Part shown: positions 8,971 to 17,068 of the stretch, one piece after another
Numbering within the stretch: the first letter of the stretch is position 1
Layout: the number at the start of each line of letters is the position of its first letter
Assembly (NCBI GenBank): GCA_964244295.1
Contig: CAXTIG010000037.1
Span: 10,012 to 74,011, forward strand
Source: JAJAZB01 sp964244295
Lineage (GTDB): Bacteria > Bacteroidota > Bacteroidia > Cytophagales > Spirosomataceae
Direction: 5' to 3'
Length of the DNA: 64,000 nucleotides
Translations under genes and position numbers: made by a program
Notes under the pieces: model-generated
What the model was told of the DNA's origin: nothing
The model's input: only the letters and a program-made list of their open reading frames with translations
The model's database searches: none

Positions 8971-9423
8971 TCAGCCCCGAATCAGGGGCCGGGCCGTCCA
9001 GGGCACCCGGCTCAGGATGAGCAGCAGCGCGATGCCGTAGAAAATCAGCGAGGTTTTATGTTTCGCCAAATCGGTGCGGGCCTTTTTGGCCCGGCTGCGG
9101 CCCACGTGAATCAGCACCCAGGCGATGAGCATCACCGCGATGTGCTCGACGGCGAAGTAGCGCAGTTCGGCTACTTTCATGGCTTGTCCGGTTTCAAACG
9201 CCTTGAATCCCACGGGACTTAGCCAGAAATAGAGCAGCAGGCCCAACAGCAGTTGCACATCGGCGGAAATCATGAAGAACAGACCGCTGCGGGTATCGGA
9301 GCCGGTAAAGGCTTTTTTCTGGGTAACGCCGATGAGCGCCTGCACAACGACCGCCACGGCCAGAATCAGCACCGCCCAACGGAGGTAGGAGTGGGCACTG
9401 CGAACGAGGGTATAAAAATCCAT
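8971..9423 (-). CDS. Small four-helix integral membrane protein
   Basis: 150 residues from the ATG at 9423. The frame is open upstream, but MDFYTLVRSAHSYLRWAVL fits a start followed by a membrane helix. Four hydrophobic segments lie near residues 12-32, 45-67, 85-103 and 120-140. Conserved-looking histidines (RSAHSYLRW, AVEHIAVMLIAWVLIHVG, LAKHKTS) sit near helix ends, and relatives are often labelled cytochrome-b-like. Haem binding is not shown here. A perfect TACCTTTG box at 9449-9456 would give a leader of about 20 nt. It is a single gene with its own terminator. Confidence 0.65.
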   Translation of the reverse strand: MDFYTLVRSAHSYLRWAVLILAVAVVVQALIGVTQKKAFTGSDTRSGLFFMISADVQLLLGLLLYFWLSPVGFKAFETGQAMKVAELRYFAVEHIAVMLIAWVLIHVGRSRAKKARTDLAKHKTSLIFYGIALLLILSRVPWTARPLIRG

Positions 9424-9448
9424 TGCAAAATAGGGTTGGTGAGTCGGG

Positions 9449-9456
9449 CAAAGGTA
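9449..9456 (-). promoter_or_regulatory. -7 promoter box TACCTTTG
   Basis: Exact match to the Bacteroidota -7 consensus TAnnTTTG on the minus strand, 25 bp upstream of the ATG at 9423. No clear TTTG -33 element was seen at the standard spacing. Confidence 0.6.
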
Positions 9457-9504
9457 AAGGGAAATGGTTTGAGGTTGGAAGTTTGAGGGTTTGAAGGCGA
9501 TTTT

Positions 9505-9567
9505 AACCTCAAACCTCAAACCTCAAACCTCAAACCCCAAACCCCAAACCTCAAACCTCAAACCCCA
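9505..9567. repeat. 7-bp tandem repeat (AACCTCA / AACCCCA), nine units
   Basis: Nine consecutive 7-bp units, with AACCTCA in six positions and AACCCCA in three, running up to the stop of the DMT transporter. The opposite orientation (GGTTTGAGG, GTTTGAGGG) occurs at 9466-9495, so the whole 9466-9571 stretch can fold back. The slippage-prone structure suggests variable length between strains. Confidence 0.88.
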
Positions 9568-9573
9568 AACCCC

Positions 9574-10509
9574 TCACTTCTTCCCCTTCAAACCAATCAA
9601 CAGCACCCCCGCCAGCACGAGCAAGGTGCCCAAACCCTGCCAAAGCCCCACCGTTTCGCCCAGCAGCCAGTACCCCAGCCCAATTGTGATGACCGGCCCG
9701 GCGCTGGAGACAATCGAGGTGTTGCCGGAGCCGATGAGCCGGATGCCCTCCGCCGTCAGAAAAGTGGGCAGTACCGTCGAAATAATGGCAATCCAGCCGC
9801 CCAGGGCGTACACCCCGGCGGGTAGGTGGGTGAGCAGTGCCAGGGGACGCGTCACCAGAAAATGCAGGAACGTCCCGCCCGCCGCCGCCAGCATGGCGTA
9901 GCAGGTGAAGCGCCCCGACCCTACGCGGGGAATGAGTTCGCCGCTGCCCACGAGGTAGAGCGCGTAGGCCAGCGCACTCCCGAAAATGAGCGCCGCGCCC
10001 AGGGGTAGGTTGGTTTGCAAAGCGGGGTCGATGTCGTCGAGAAACGCCAGGGCGATGCCCGCGTAAGTCAGTACCAGCGCCAAGACCTGCACCGCCCGAA
10101 TGCGATGCCCGAACAGCAGCGCCGACACGCCCAGCACGATGGTGGGATACACGAACAAAATAAGCCGCTCGACGCTGGCCGTGACGAACTGCAAACCCAG
10201 GAAATCGAGCAGACTCGCCACGTAGTAGCCCAGCAAACCCAGCCCAACGACGGGCAGCAGTTGACGGGGCGAAAGCCGCACGTAGTCGGTCTGGCGGCTG
10301 AGGCGGTAGGCGATGAAGACGTAAAACGGCATCGAAAAAATCATCCGCAGCGTGAGCAGCGTCAGCGAATCGACGGGGTAGTGGTAGGCCATGCGGATGA
10401 GCACGGCTTTGGCCGAAAACCCCGCCGCCCCCAGCAACACCAGCACCGCCCCCAACCCGTACCGCGCCTGGGTACCAAAGCGGAGGGTGAGTTTCTCGGA
10501 AAAAGTCAT
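9574..10509 (-). CDS. DMT superfamily (EamA) transporter
   Basis: 311 residues from the ATG at 10509; a TTG two codons upstream is less likely. About ten hydrophobic helices in two EamA repeats (residues about 15-150 and 165-310), ending in a basic GLKGKK tail. The family exports or imports small metabolites such as amino acids, nucleotide sugars or drugs across the inner membrane; the substrate cannot be read from sequence. The -7 box TATTTTTG ends only 3 nt before the ATG, predicting a leaderless or nearly leaderless mRNA. Confidence 0.85.
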   Translation of the reverse strand: MTFSEKLTLRFGTQARYGLGAVLVLLGAAGFSAKAVLIRMAYHYPVDSLTLLTLRMIFSMPFYVFIAYRLSRQTDYVRLSPRQLLPVVGLGLLGYYVASLLDFLGLQFVTASVERLILFVYPTIVLGVSALLFGHRIRAVQVLALVLTYAGIALAFLDDIDPALQTNLPLGAALIFGSALAYALYLVGSGELIPRVGSGRFTCYAMLAAAGGTFLHFLVTRPLALLTHLPAGVYALGGWIAIISTVLPTFLTAEGIRLIGSGNTSIVSSAGPVITIGLGYWLLGETVGLWQGLGTLLVLAGVLLIGLKGKK

Positions 10510-10512
10510 GGA

Positions 10513-10520
10513 CAAAAATA
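10513..10520 (-). promoter_or_regulatory. -7 box TATTTTTG adjacent to ATG
   Basis: Exact TAnnTTTG on the minus strand, 3 nt upstream of the DMT transporter ATG (10509). Transcription normally starts about 5-8 nt after this box, so the mRNA would begin at or next to the start codon. The box lies at the very edge of the foldback at 10517-10620. Confidence 0.55.
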
Positions 10521-10620
10521 GAGGATAGAGAAGAGAGTAGAGAGGATACAGTAGAGCGAAATGCAGCAGTAGCTGCCTGCCTGCCTTTTCTCTATTCTCT
10601 CTACTCTATCCTCTCTACTC
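10517..10620. repeat. Foldback, GAGGATAGAG family, ORF-less form
   Basis: The left part (ATAGAGGATAGAGAAGAGAG, from 10518) and right part (TCTCTACTCTATCCTCTC, ending 10620) are imperfect inverted copies built from GAGGATAG and TAGAGAG blocks. The same blocks form the arms around the four-helix-bundle ORF at 21147-21637, but here only about 36 bp separates the arms. It fills the space between the DMT transporter start and the stop of the oxidoreductase. Confidence 0.8.
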
Positions 10621-11316
10621 TCAAGAATATCGATCATTTCGCCAGGGATAGGCCGTGTTGGAGTAGCCGCGCTCTTCCCAGAAACCGAGTTCGTTTTTCG
10701 GTAAAAACCGGATGCGTTTAATCCACTTCGAGCCTTTCCAGGCGTAGAGTTGGGGGGTAATCATGCGTACCGGGCCGCCGTGTTCTTTCGCCAGCGGCTT
10801 TCCTTCAAAGGTGTGAACGAGCAGCACGTCGGACTTGAGGGCTTCGGCGAGGGAGAGGTTGGTGGTGTAGGTGTCGTAGCCGTAGCAGAGCACGTGGGTG
10901 GCGGTTTCTTTGGGCATCACCAGCGCGGCCAGGTCGGCGAAACGTACGCCCTTCCAGGCCATGTTCAACTTCGACCAGGTCGTGACGCAGTGAAAATCCG
11001 ACACGTCGTCAATTTGGGGCAGGGCCATGAAATCGTCCCACTTCAGCACCACGGGGTGTTCCACCTCGCCGTCGAGGGTGAGCCGCCAGCGGTCCTGGCC
11101 CACCTCAGGCTGGTACCCCAGGTCGAGCACGGGCCATTTTTGGGTGAGGGTCTGGCCGACGGGCGTCGTCGGCATTCCGTGACGGTTGAGGGGGCCTTTG
11201 CCCTGCGGGCGTTCGTCGGCCATCGAAGGCGTGGCGGCCGTTTGCGCCTCGAAGCGGGCGCGGAGTTTCATCCGGGCTTCGACGATGCGGTCGAATTTGT
11301 CGTGGCTGGAGTCCAT
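10621..11316 (-). CDS. Sulfite-oxidase-like molybdopterin oxidoreductase
   Basis: 231 residues, one Oxidored_molyb domain spanning about 60-220. C110 in DVSDFHCVTTWSK is the expected molybdenum-ligating cysteine. HGGPVRMITPQLYAWKGSKW is the conserved substrate/cofactor segment of the family. No signal peptide or Tat motif is visible, so unlike MsrP/YedY it should be cytoplasmic, resembling the short YuiH-type enzymes. Substrate unknown. It reads leftward, followed by the DMT transporter across a foldback, so co-transcription is uncertain. Confidence 0.82.
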   Translation of the reverse strand: MDSSHDKFDRIVEARMKLRARFEAQTAATPSMADERPQGKGPLNRHGMPTTPVGQTLTQKWPVLDLGYQPEVGQDRWRLTLDGEVEHPVVLKWDDFMALPQIDDVSDFHCVTTWSKLNMAWKGVRFADLAALVMPKETATHVLCYGYDTYTTNLSLAEALKSDVLLVHTFEGKPLAKEHGGPVRMITPQLYAWKGSKWIKRIRFLPKNELGFWEERGYSNTAYPWRNDRYS

Positions 11317-11380
11317 TGGAAGGGGCTTTTTCTGACAAACCCTTTTTCAATGTCAACGGTTGCATCAAAACCGTTCTTCG

Positions 11381-12592
11381 TCAGGCCCGAACGTACCAGC
11401 CCCGCACCTCTTCTTCGTGGGGCAGCAACCAGGCGACCAGCGCCCCGAGCGGAATCAGGCTGCACCATTGCATCATTTCCCCCACGCCAACCCAGTCGCT
11501 GAGGCGGCCCAGCGCCAGCGAACCGACCGCTCCCAGCCCGAAGGCCAGCCCGTAAATCAGCCCGGATACTTTGCCAACCTGCCCCGGCAGGAGCAGCAGC
11601 GTGTACGCCAGCGTGATGCTGAAGGTGGAAATGAGCGTGAAGCCCGTCAGACCCAGCAACACATAGGTCCAAAAACCCGTGGCGTAGGGCAGGGCCATCG
11701 CCAGCGGGGCGCAGAGCAGGGCCGCCCCGGCGAGGGTATTTTTCAACCCAAACCGCTCGGCCACCGGCCCGCCCGCTAGGGTGCCCAGCGCCGCCGAGAG
11801 CATGAAGGTAAACAGGTAGCCCTGCGCCTGACCCATCGAATCGCCGAAGGTTTCCATTCGAAAAAGCGCGTAAAAATTGGTCACCCCCGCCCAGTACCAG
11901 GTGCGGGCAAAGGTGAGCACCAGGATCAGGAACACGCCCCAGAGCGCCCGCTGCCGGAAGGCCGCCCCCACCGAAACCGCGCCAAGGACCGCCGTTTTCG
12001 GGCGGCGTAGCTGCTCCCGCTGCCACCGGGCGAGTTGGTACAAAATCAGTCCGCCCAGCGCCGCGACGCCCGCGAAAACCATCGCGCCCCGTTGGCCGTA
12101 GGGTTGGAAAATCCAGAGCGTGAACAAGGGCGCCAGGGCCTGCCCCAGGTTGCCGCCGAGTTGAAAAACCGACTGCGCCGTGCCGGTTCGGCCCCGCCCG
12201 GCCCGCACCACGATGCGCGAGGTTTCGGGGTGAAACACCGCCGAGCCGAGGCCCACCAGCGCCACGGCCAGCACGAGCGTGAAAAAATGCGCCGAAAACG
12301 CCAGCGCCACCATGCCGCCCATCGTGAAGAGCATCGACGTGGGCAGCAACCAGGCCAGGGCACGGCGGTCGGTGTAGGTGCCGATGAGGGGCTGGATGAC
12401 CGAGGCCACGAGGTTGTTGGCGAAAGCGATGACGCCGAGTTGAGTAAAACTCAGCCCCAGCGATTCGTGCAACAACGGAAACAGGGCCGGTACGACGGCC
12501 TGCATCGAGTCGTTGAGTAAGTGACAAAGCGTGGCCCCGGCCAGTACGGGAGCCACGACGGAGTGACGCGGTAAAGCAACGGTAGTTTCCAT
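11381..12592 (-). CDS. MFS exporter, fosmidomycin-resistance (Fsr) type
   Basis: 403 residues from the ATG at 12592; the open frame extends far upstream across the divergent gene, but that is a shadow. Twelve hydrophobic helices are visible. Fsr-like features include the start CHLLNDSMQAVVPALFP, the LIGTYTDRRALAW loop after helix 2, and GSAVFHPETSRIV in helix 5. The family exports drugs such as fosmidomycin from the cytoplasm. It is divergent from an AraC-type regulator 100 bp away, a common arrangement for an efflux pump and its controller. Confidence 0.87.
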   Translation of the reverse strand: METTVALPRHSVVAPVLAGATLCHLLNDSMQAVVPALFPLLHESLGLSFTQLGVIAFANNLVASVIQPLIGTYTDRRALAWLLPTSMLFTMGGMVALAFSAHFFTLVLAVALVGLGSAVFHPETSRIVVRAGRGRTGTAQSVFQLGGNLGQALAPLFTLWIFQPYGQRGAMVFAGVAALGGLILYQLARWQREQLRRPKTAVLGAVSVGAAFRQRALWGVFLILVLTFARTWYWAGVTNFYALFRMETFGDSMGQAQGYLFTFMLSAALGTLAGGPVAERFGLKNTLAGAALLCAPLAMALPYATGFWTYVLLGLTGFTLISTFSITLAYTLLLLPGQVGKVSGLIYGLAFGLGAVGSLALGRLSDWVGVGEMMQWCSLIPLGALVAWLLPHEEEVRGWYVRA

Positions 12593-12618
12593 GGAAGAAA
12601 GACGCAGAACGAACGCCA

Positions 12619-12626
12619 CAAAGCTA
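12619..12626 (-). promoter_or_regulatory. -7 box TAGCTTTG for the MFS exporter
   Basis: Exact TAnnTTTG on the minus strand, 26 bp before the exporter ATG. It overlaps by two bases a weaker plus-strand box TATCTTCG at 12625-12632 facing the AraC gene, so the two promoters are back to back and could compete. Confidence 0.6.
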
Positions 12627-12691
12627 TCTTCGCCCCGCCGCCGCTGTGGTGCCCAAATCCGGGAAAGAATGGTCAATTTCCTGACTGATTG

Positions 12692-13570
12692 ATGAAGAAT
12701 TCCCTGCCCGTTTACCCCCTGACGAGTCACGGTCGGCCTTTTTCGGAGGGATTGGTCGTGGTGACGCTGGCCGAAATCAAAGCCAACACGCAGCACCTGA
12801 GCAATCCGCACCGGCACGATTTCTACGCCTTTCAACTTTTCAAGACGGGGACGGGGCAGCACCACATCGACGCCGAAACCCTGCCCATTGCGCCGGGAAC
12901 GCTGTTTTACGTCGGCCCCGGTCAGGTTCACGCCTGGTACACCGACGCGCCGCCCGAAGGCTACGCGCTGCTGTTTACGGCGGCATTCTGGCTGGAAGCG
13001 GCGCAAACGGCCCGGCAGTTGGAGCAAACCGGAATTTTCCCCAAACCCGACGCCTTCCGGCTGGTGTTGACCGAGGAGGATTCTCCAAAAATCGAGGCCA
13101 TTTTCGAGCGGCTCTACGTCGAATCCCGGCAACAGCAGCCGGGTAAAGCCCTCCTGCTGCGGGCTTACCTGACGGAATTGCTGATTGCCCTCGAACGAAT
13201 CCCCGCCGGGCCAACCGAAACCGCCAGTGCCCCGTCGAAGCGGCAGCTCGTGGCGCGTTTCGAGTCGCTGGTGCAGGAAGAGGCCACCCGGCAGCGCAGC
13301 GTGGGTTTTTACGCCGACCAACTCGCCGTTTCGCCCGATTACCTCAACAGCCTGACCCGCGTGTACGTCGGCAAAACCGCCAGCGACCTCATCCACGAGC
13401 ACGTCCTGACCGAAGCCGACCGCCTGCTGGCCCACACCGACCTGAGCGTGGCCGAAATTGCTTACGCGCTGCATTTCAGCGAACCGAGCCAGTTTGTGAA
13501 GTATTTCAAACGATACACCGGCCAGACGCCCCGCCAGCGACGTTCGGCGTTAACCGCCGCGAACGGTTGA
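12692..13570 (+). CDS. AraC family transcriptional regulator
   Basis: 292 residues from the ATG at 12692. Residues about 10-110 form a cupin-type effector domain (HRHDFYAFQLFKTGTG, GTLFYVGPGQVHAW). Residues about 190-290 are two AraC helix-turn-helix motifs: YADQLAVSPDYLNSLTRVY and VAEIAYALHFSEPSQFVKYFK, ending TGQTPRQRR. It probably controls the divergent MFS exporter and perhaps itself. The ligand is unknown. The putative promoters of the two genes overlap. Confidence 0.88.
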   Translation: MKNSLPVYPLTSHGRPFSEGLVVVTLAEIKANTQHLSNPHRHDFYAFQLFKTGTGQHHIDAETLPIAPGTLFYVGPGQVHAWYTDAPPEGYALLFTAAFWLEAAQTARQLEQTGIFPKPDAFRLVLTEEDSPKIEAIFERLYVESRQQQPGKALLLRAYLTELLIALERIPAGPTETASAPSKRQLVARFESLVQEEATRQRSVGFYADQLAVSPDYLNSLTRVYVGKTASDLIHEHVLTEADRLLAHTDLSVAEIAYALHFSEPSQFVKYFKRYTGQTPRQRRSALTAANG

Positions 13571-13597
13571 AAGAACCCCGCCCGTCGGCTACCTTTG
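13567..13597 (+). promoter_or_regulatory. Promoter for ftsW (TTG-N20-TACCTTTG)
   Basis: TTG at 13567-13569, a 20-bp spacer, and an exact -7 box TACCTTTG at 13590-13597. This is the best two-element match to the Bacteroidota promoter in the window. The leader to the GTG start at 13620 would be about 15 nt. Confidence 0.7.
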
Positions 13598-13619
13598 AGC
13601 CGCTCAATCCCTCCGGCCC

Positions 13620-14735
13620 GTGATTAAAACCTGGCTCAACGAAAACCTGAAGGGCGATTACCAAATCTGGCTCATCGTCTTTTTTCTCTGCGTGGGCAGT
13701 CTGGCCGCCGTGTACTCCGCCACGGGCACCATCGCCTACAGCAGTATGCGCAGCACGGAATCGTACCTGTTCAAACACGGGGTGCTGATGGTGGGCAGTC
13801 TGGCGCTGATGTACGTGTGCCACCGCCTCGACTACCGCTCCTACGCCCGGCTTTCCAAACTGGCGATGTGGGCCTCGGTGGTGTTGCTGCTTTACGCGTT
13901 TGCTTACGGACGCAACCTCAACGAAGCCAGCCGCTGGATTACAATTCCGCTCATCAATCAGACGATTCAGCCCTCTGACTTAGCCAAACTGGCCTTGATT
14001 GCCAACCTGGCCTCGATGCTGTCCAAGCGTCAACACCTCGAATACAACGCCCGGTTGCTGCTACCGATGGTGTTCTGGTGCGGGGTCATCTGCGCCTGCG
14101 TGGCCCTGACCAACTTCTCGACGGCGGTGCTGCTGGGAGCGACCTGTTTTCTGCTGATGTTCATCGGACGGGTGCCGGGCAAATACCTGCTCATGCTCGT
14201 GGGCGTGTGCCTCGTGCTGGGCCTCGTGGCGCTGGCGGTGGGGCAACGCTACGACACGGTGAAGGGCCGCATCGAGCGGTTTTTTGACGAATCAAAAGTG
14301 GAAGACCAGGTGGCCGACGGCTACATCGCCATCACCAACGGCGGCATCACCGGGCGCGGGCCGGGGCAAAGTCTGCAACGTAATTTTCTGGCGCACCCGT
14401 ACTCCGATTTTATTTTCGCCATCGTCGTCGAAGAATACGGCCTGCTGGGCGGGTTGTTCACCTTGTTTCTGTACCTCTGGCTGCTCTACCGGGGGATGCG
14501 CATCGTGGCCATCAGCGATCGGGCCTTCGGCGGCTTGCTCGCGGCGGGGCTGAGTTTCAGCCTCGTTATCCAGGCCCTCATCAACATGGCCGTCGCGACG
14601 GGATTGGTGCCCGTGACGGGTCTGCCGCTGCCGCTGGTGAGCATGGGAGGCACCTCGTTGTTATTTACCGGCGCGGCCATCGGCATCATCCTGAGCATCA
14701 GTCGCGATGCGGTGGGGGAGGAAGCAAAAATTTAA
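13620..14735 (+). CDS. ftsW: Septal peptidoglycan polymerase FtsW
   Basis: 371 residues with a GTG start. About ten membrane helices of the SEDS family. The large periplasmic loop carries GQRYDTVKGRIERFF and DQVADGYIAITNGGITGRGPG, followed by VVEEYGLLGG and LPLPLVSMGGTS, all SEDS hallmarks. FtsW polymerises glycan strands at the division septum with its partner penicillin-binding protein. It is placed as FtsW rather than RodA because murG follows, although a foldback separates them and the usual neighbours (murD before, murC after) are absent. Confidence 0.88.
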   Translation: MIKTWLNENLKGDYQIWLIVFFLCVGSLAAVYSATGTIAYSSMRSTESYLFKHGVLMVGSLALMYVCHRLDYRSYARLSKLAMWASVVLLLYAFAYGRNLNEASRWITIPLINQTIQPSDLAKLALIANLASMLSKRQHLEYNARLLLPMVFWCGVICACVALTNFSTAVLLGATCFLLMFIGRVPGKYLLMLVGVCLVLGLVALAVGQRYDTVKGRIERFFDESKVEDQVADGYIAITNGGITGRGPGQSLQRNFLAHPYSDFIFAIVVEEYGLLGGLFTLFLYLWLLYRGMRIVAISDRAFGGLLAAGLSFSLVIQALINMAVATGLVPVTGLPLPLVSMGGTSLLFTGAAIGIILSISRDAVGEEAKI

Positions 14736-14743
14736 AAATCCCG

Positions 14744-14837
14744 CTGTCATCCTGAGCTTGCGAAGGATCTTTCGCGGTTAACTCCCAGCTAATTTGTTAT
14801 CCAGCGCGAAAGGTCCTTCGCAAGCTCAGGATGACAG
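14744..14837. repeat. Foldback, GTCATCC..GAAGGAYCTTTCGCG family, copy 1
   Basis: 33-bp arms at 14744-14776 and 14805-14837 with one mismatch. The 28-nt loop contains CTAATTTG, as does the loop of the copy at 31440-31532, so element and loop appear to have spread together. It lies between ftsW and murG in one transcription unit. Confidence 0.9.
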
Positions 14838-14876
14838 GACTGTACCCGAATTAACCGCCTGCCTTTTATTTTTTCC

Positions 14877-15968
14877 ATGACCAACATCATCATCTCCGGC
14901 GGGGGAACCGGCGGGCACATTTACCCGGCCATCGCCATCGCCAACGCGTTGCGCGAACTACGACCTGACGTGGAAATTCTGTTCGTCGGGGCCGAGGGGC
15001 GCATGGAAATGGAGAAAGTACCCCGCGCGGGCTACCGTATCGTGGGCCTGCCCATCGCGGGCATCGACCGCTCCAACCCGCTGGCCAACCTGTCGTTTCC
15101 GCTGAAACTTACCCGGAGTCTGATTCGGGCCAGGGCGCTGGTGCGCGAGTTCCGGCCCGCTGCGGCGGTCGGGGTGGGTGGCTACGCTTCAGGGCCGCTG
15201 CTGCTGGCGGCGGGGGCGTTGGGCGTGCCGTACCTGATCCAGGAACAAAACTCCTACGCGGGCATCACCAACAAGTTTTTGGCCAAAGGTGCCCGCAAAA
15301 TCTGCGTGGCCTATCCAGGGATGGAGTCGTTTTTTCCGAAAGAGAAAATTAGAATCACGGGTAACCCCGTCCGCGCCGACCTGCTCGACGTGGCCGCTAA
15401 ACGCCCGGCGGCGCTGGCGCATTTCGGGCTTTTGCCGGAGAAAAAAACGCTGCTCGTCATCGGCGGGAGCCAGGGCGCGCGCACGCTCAACGAAAGCCTG
15501 GAAACGGGACTGGATGAATTGCTGAACGCGGGCTACCAGGTGGTCTGGCAAACGGGAACCCTGTTCACCGAGCGGGCAAAAGCGGCGGCGGCGGGCAAAG
15601 CGGGCGTGTACGTTTCCGATTTTATTTACGAAATGGATCTGGCCTACGCCGTCGCCGACGTGGTGGCCTCGCGGGCGGGAGCGCTGTCGGTGTCGGAATT
15701 GTGCCTGACGGGCCGCCCGGCCATTTTCGTGCCCTTGCCCACGGCCGCCGAAGACCACCAGACCAAAAACGCCCAGGCCCTCGTGCAGGCCGACGCGGGC
15801 CTGCTCGTGCCCGACGCCACCGCCCGGCAGGAACTCATCCCCGCCACGCTGGGTTTGCTCCGAAACCCCCACTTGCAACAAACCCTCAGCATCAACCTCC
15901 GAAAACTGGCCCGGCCCGACGCGGCGCGGGAGATTGCGGAGGAGGTGCTGAAACTAACGCAACCCTGA
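14877..15968 (+). CDS. murG: Lipid II synthase, N-acetylglucosaminyltransferase MurG
   Basis: 363 residues. MurG transfers GlcNAc from UDP-GlcNAc to lipid I on the inner face of the cytoplasmic membrane. The N-terminal glycine motif is ISGGGTGGHIYPA. The second motif AAVGVGGYASGPLLLAA and the lipid-carrier region QEQNSYAGITNKFLA follow. The donor site shows VIGGSQGAR and SRAGALSVSE. The last codons and the stop lie in the arm of a foldback that begins at 15959. It is normally followed by murC; here an RluA-type gene follows. Confidence 0.94.
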   Translation: MTNIIISGGGTGGHIYPAIAIANALRELRPDVEILFVGAEGRMEMEKVPRAGYRIVGLPIAGIDRSNPLANLSFPLKLTRSLIRARALVREFRPAAAVGVGGYASGPLLLAAGALGVPYLIQEQNSYAGITNKFLAKGARKICVAYPGMESFFPKEKIRITGNPVRADLLDVAAKRPAALAHFGLLPEKKTLLVIGGSQGARTLNESLETGLDELLNAGYQVVWQTGTLFTERAKAAAAGKAGVYVSDFIYEMDLAYAVADVVASRAGALSVSELCLTGRPAIFVPLPTAAEDHQTKNAQALVQADAGLLVPDATARQELIPATLGLLRNPHLQQTLSINLRKLARPDAAREIAEEVLKLTQP

Positions 15969-16093
15969 CCGGGACGCGCAGTCAGCGGTTCGCAGAACCC
16001 TGTCAGCGGTTGCTACTTCCCGGATAATCCAAGCTAGGCTACCGGCTGACGCGCAACCGCTGACAGGGTTCTGCGAACCGCTGTCAGGGTTGC
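15959..16093. repeat. Foldback, CGCTGACAG family, copy 1, overlapping murG stop
   Basis: The inner arms are 31 bp and perfect, 15983-16013 and 16053-16083 (core GCGGTTCGCAGAACCCTGTC). The outer 8-bp arms are GCAACCCT at 15959-15966 and AGGGTTGC at 16086-16093, with an unpaired 14-nt insert on the left. The motif CGCTGACAG recurs in 22441-22560. The outer left arm contains the last codons of murG and ends in its stop codon. Confidence 0.88.
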
Positions 16094-16103
16094 TGCTCTT
16101 TTT

Positions 16104-16823
16104 ATGAAACTCCATTTCCCCGACCTGATTCTGCTTGAAAACGACGATTACCTCGTCATCAACAAGCCGCCCTTCATCGCCACGCTCGACGAGCGCAACG
16201 CCGACAATCCCTACAGCCTGCTCCGGTTGGCCCGCGCGTACTCGCCCGATGCCCAGGTGGCCCACCGCCTCGACAAGGAAACCTCCGGTTGCCTCGCCAT
16301 CGCTAAAAATCCCGAAGCCTACCGCCACCTGGCCATGCAGTTCGAGCACCGCGAGGTGAAGAAAATCTACCACGCCGTGGTGGGCGGCGTTCAGAATTTT
16401 GAAGGAATTTCGGTGTACCTGCCCATCCTGCCCCTGCCCCGCGACGGCGTGGTGAAGATTGACCGGCAAAAAGGCAAGGAAGCCGAGACGATTTTCAACA
16501 CGCTGCGGGCCTTTCGCCAGCACACGCTCGTGGAGTGTATGCCCATCACGGGCCGGATGCACCAGATTCGCATCCACCTCACCTGCCTCAAAGCCGCCAT
16601 CGTGCAGGACGAAACCTACGGCGGCAAGCCCGTTTTTCTTTCGCAGCTAAAACGGGATTACAATCTGAAAAAAGACACCGAAGAACTGCCCCTCATTAAA
16701 CGCGTCGCCCTGCACGCCCGCTCGCTGACGTTTACGGGGCTGGACAGCCAGGAAATCAGCGTGGAGGCTCCGTACCCGAAGGATTTTGAAGTACTCGTGA
16801 AGCAGTTGGAGAAGTTTAGTTAG
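16104..16823 (+). CDS. RluA family RNA pseudouridine synthase
   Basis: 239 residues, a single catalytic domain without an S4 domain. The catalytic aspartate lies in HRLDKETSGCLAIAKN. Other family motifs are the start DDYLVINKPPFIATLDE and ITGRMHQIRIHLTCL near residue 150. The enzyme isomerises a uridine in rRNA or tRNA in the cytoplasm; the exact target cannot be told. The ATG at 16104 is 11 bp after a foldback arm. Confidence 0.9.
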   Translation: MKLHFPDLILLENDDYLVINKPPFIATLDERNADNPYSLLRLARAYSPDAQVAHRLDKETSGCLAIAKNPEAYRHLAMQFEHREVKKIYHAVVGGVQNFEGISVYLPILPLPRDGVVKIDRQKGKEAETIFNTLRAFRQHTLVECMPITGRMHQIRIHLTCLKAAIVQDETYGGKPVFLSQLKRDYNLKKDTEELPLIKRVALHARSLTFTGLDSQEISVEAPYPKDFEVLVKQLEKFS

Positions 16824-16826
16824 AAA

Positions 16827-16893
16827 CAAGCGGTGAGAAACAGGAGACGAGAGAGGGATGAACCGTTTCTTGTCTCCCGTTTCTCACCGCTTG
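16827..16893. repeat. Foldback downstream of the RluA-type gene
   Basis: 26-bp arms at 16827-16852 and 16868-16893, two mismatches, core CAAGCGGTGAGAAAC, loop 15 nt. It begins 4 bp after the stop codon of the rightward gene and faces a leftward gene, so it could terminate transcription from both sides. The remaining gap 16894-17068 shows nothing recognisable. Confidence 0.88.
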
Positions 16894-17068
16894 CCTCTCT
16901 AAAACAAACAAGCACGAGGCCGCCACCCCGTGCTGTTGTATCGTGAACAATGGCAACCGGATACCGGCGCTTTGTTGATGTAAATTAAGCAGGTTGCCGG
17001 GGGGCTGCGCAAGGGGAGGTGCAAGAAACTAGGGTAAACGTTCAAAATCCGGGGGCGAACGTCGGATT

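Noticed and set aside
12593..13474. N-terminal extension of the MFS exporter frame
   Set aside because: It overlaps the AraC gene on the other strand; homology starts at METTVALPRHSVV (12592).
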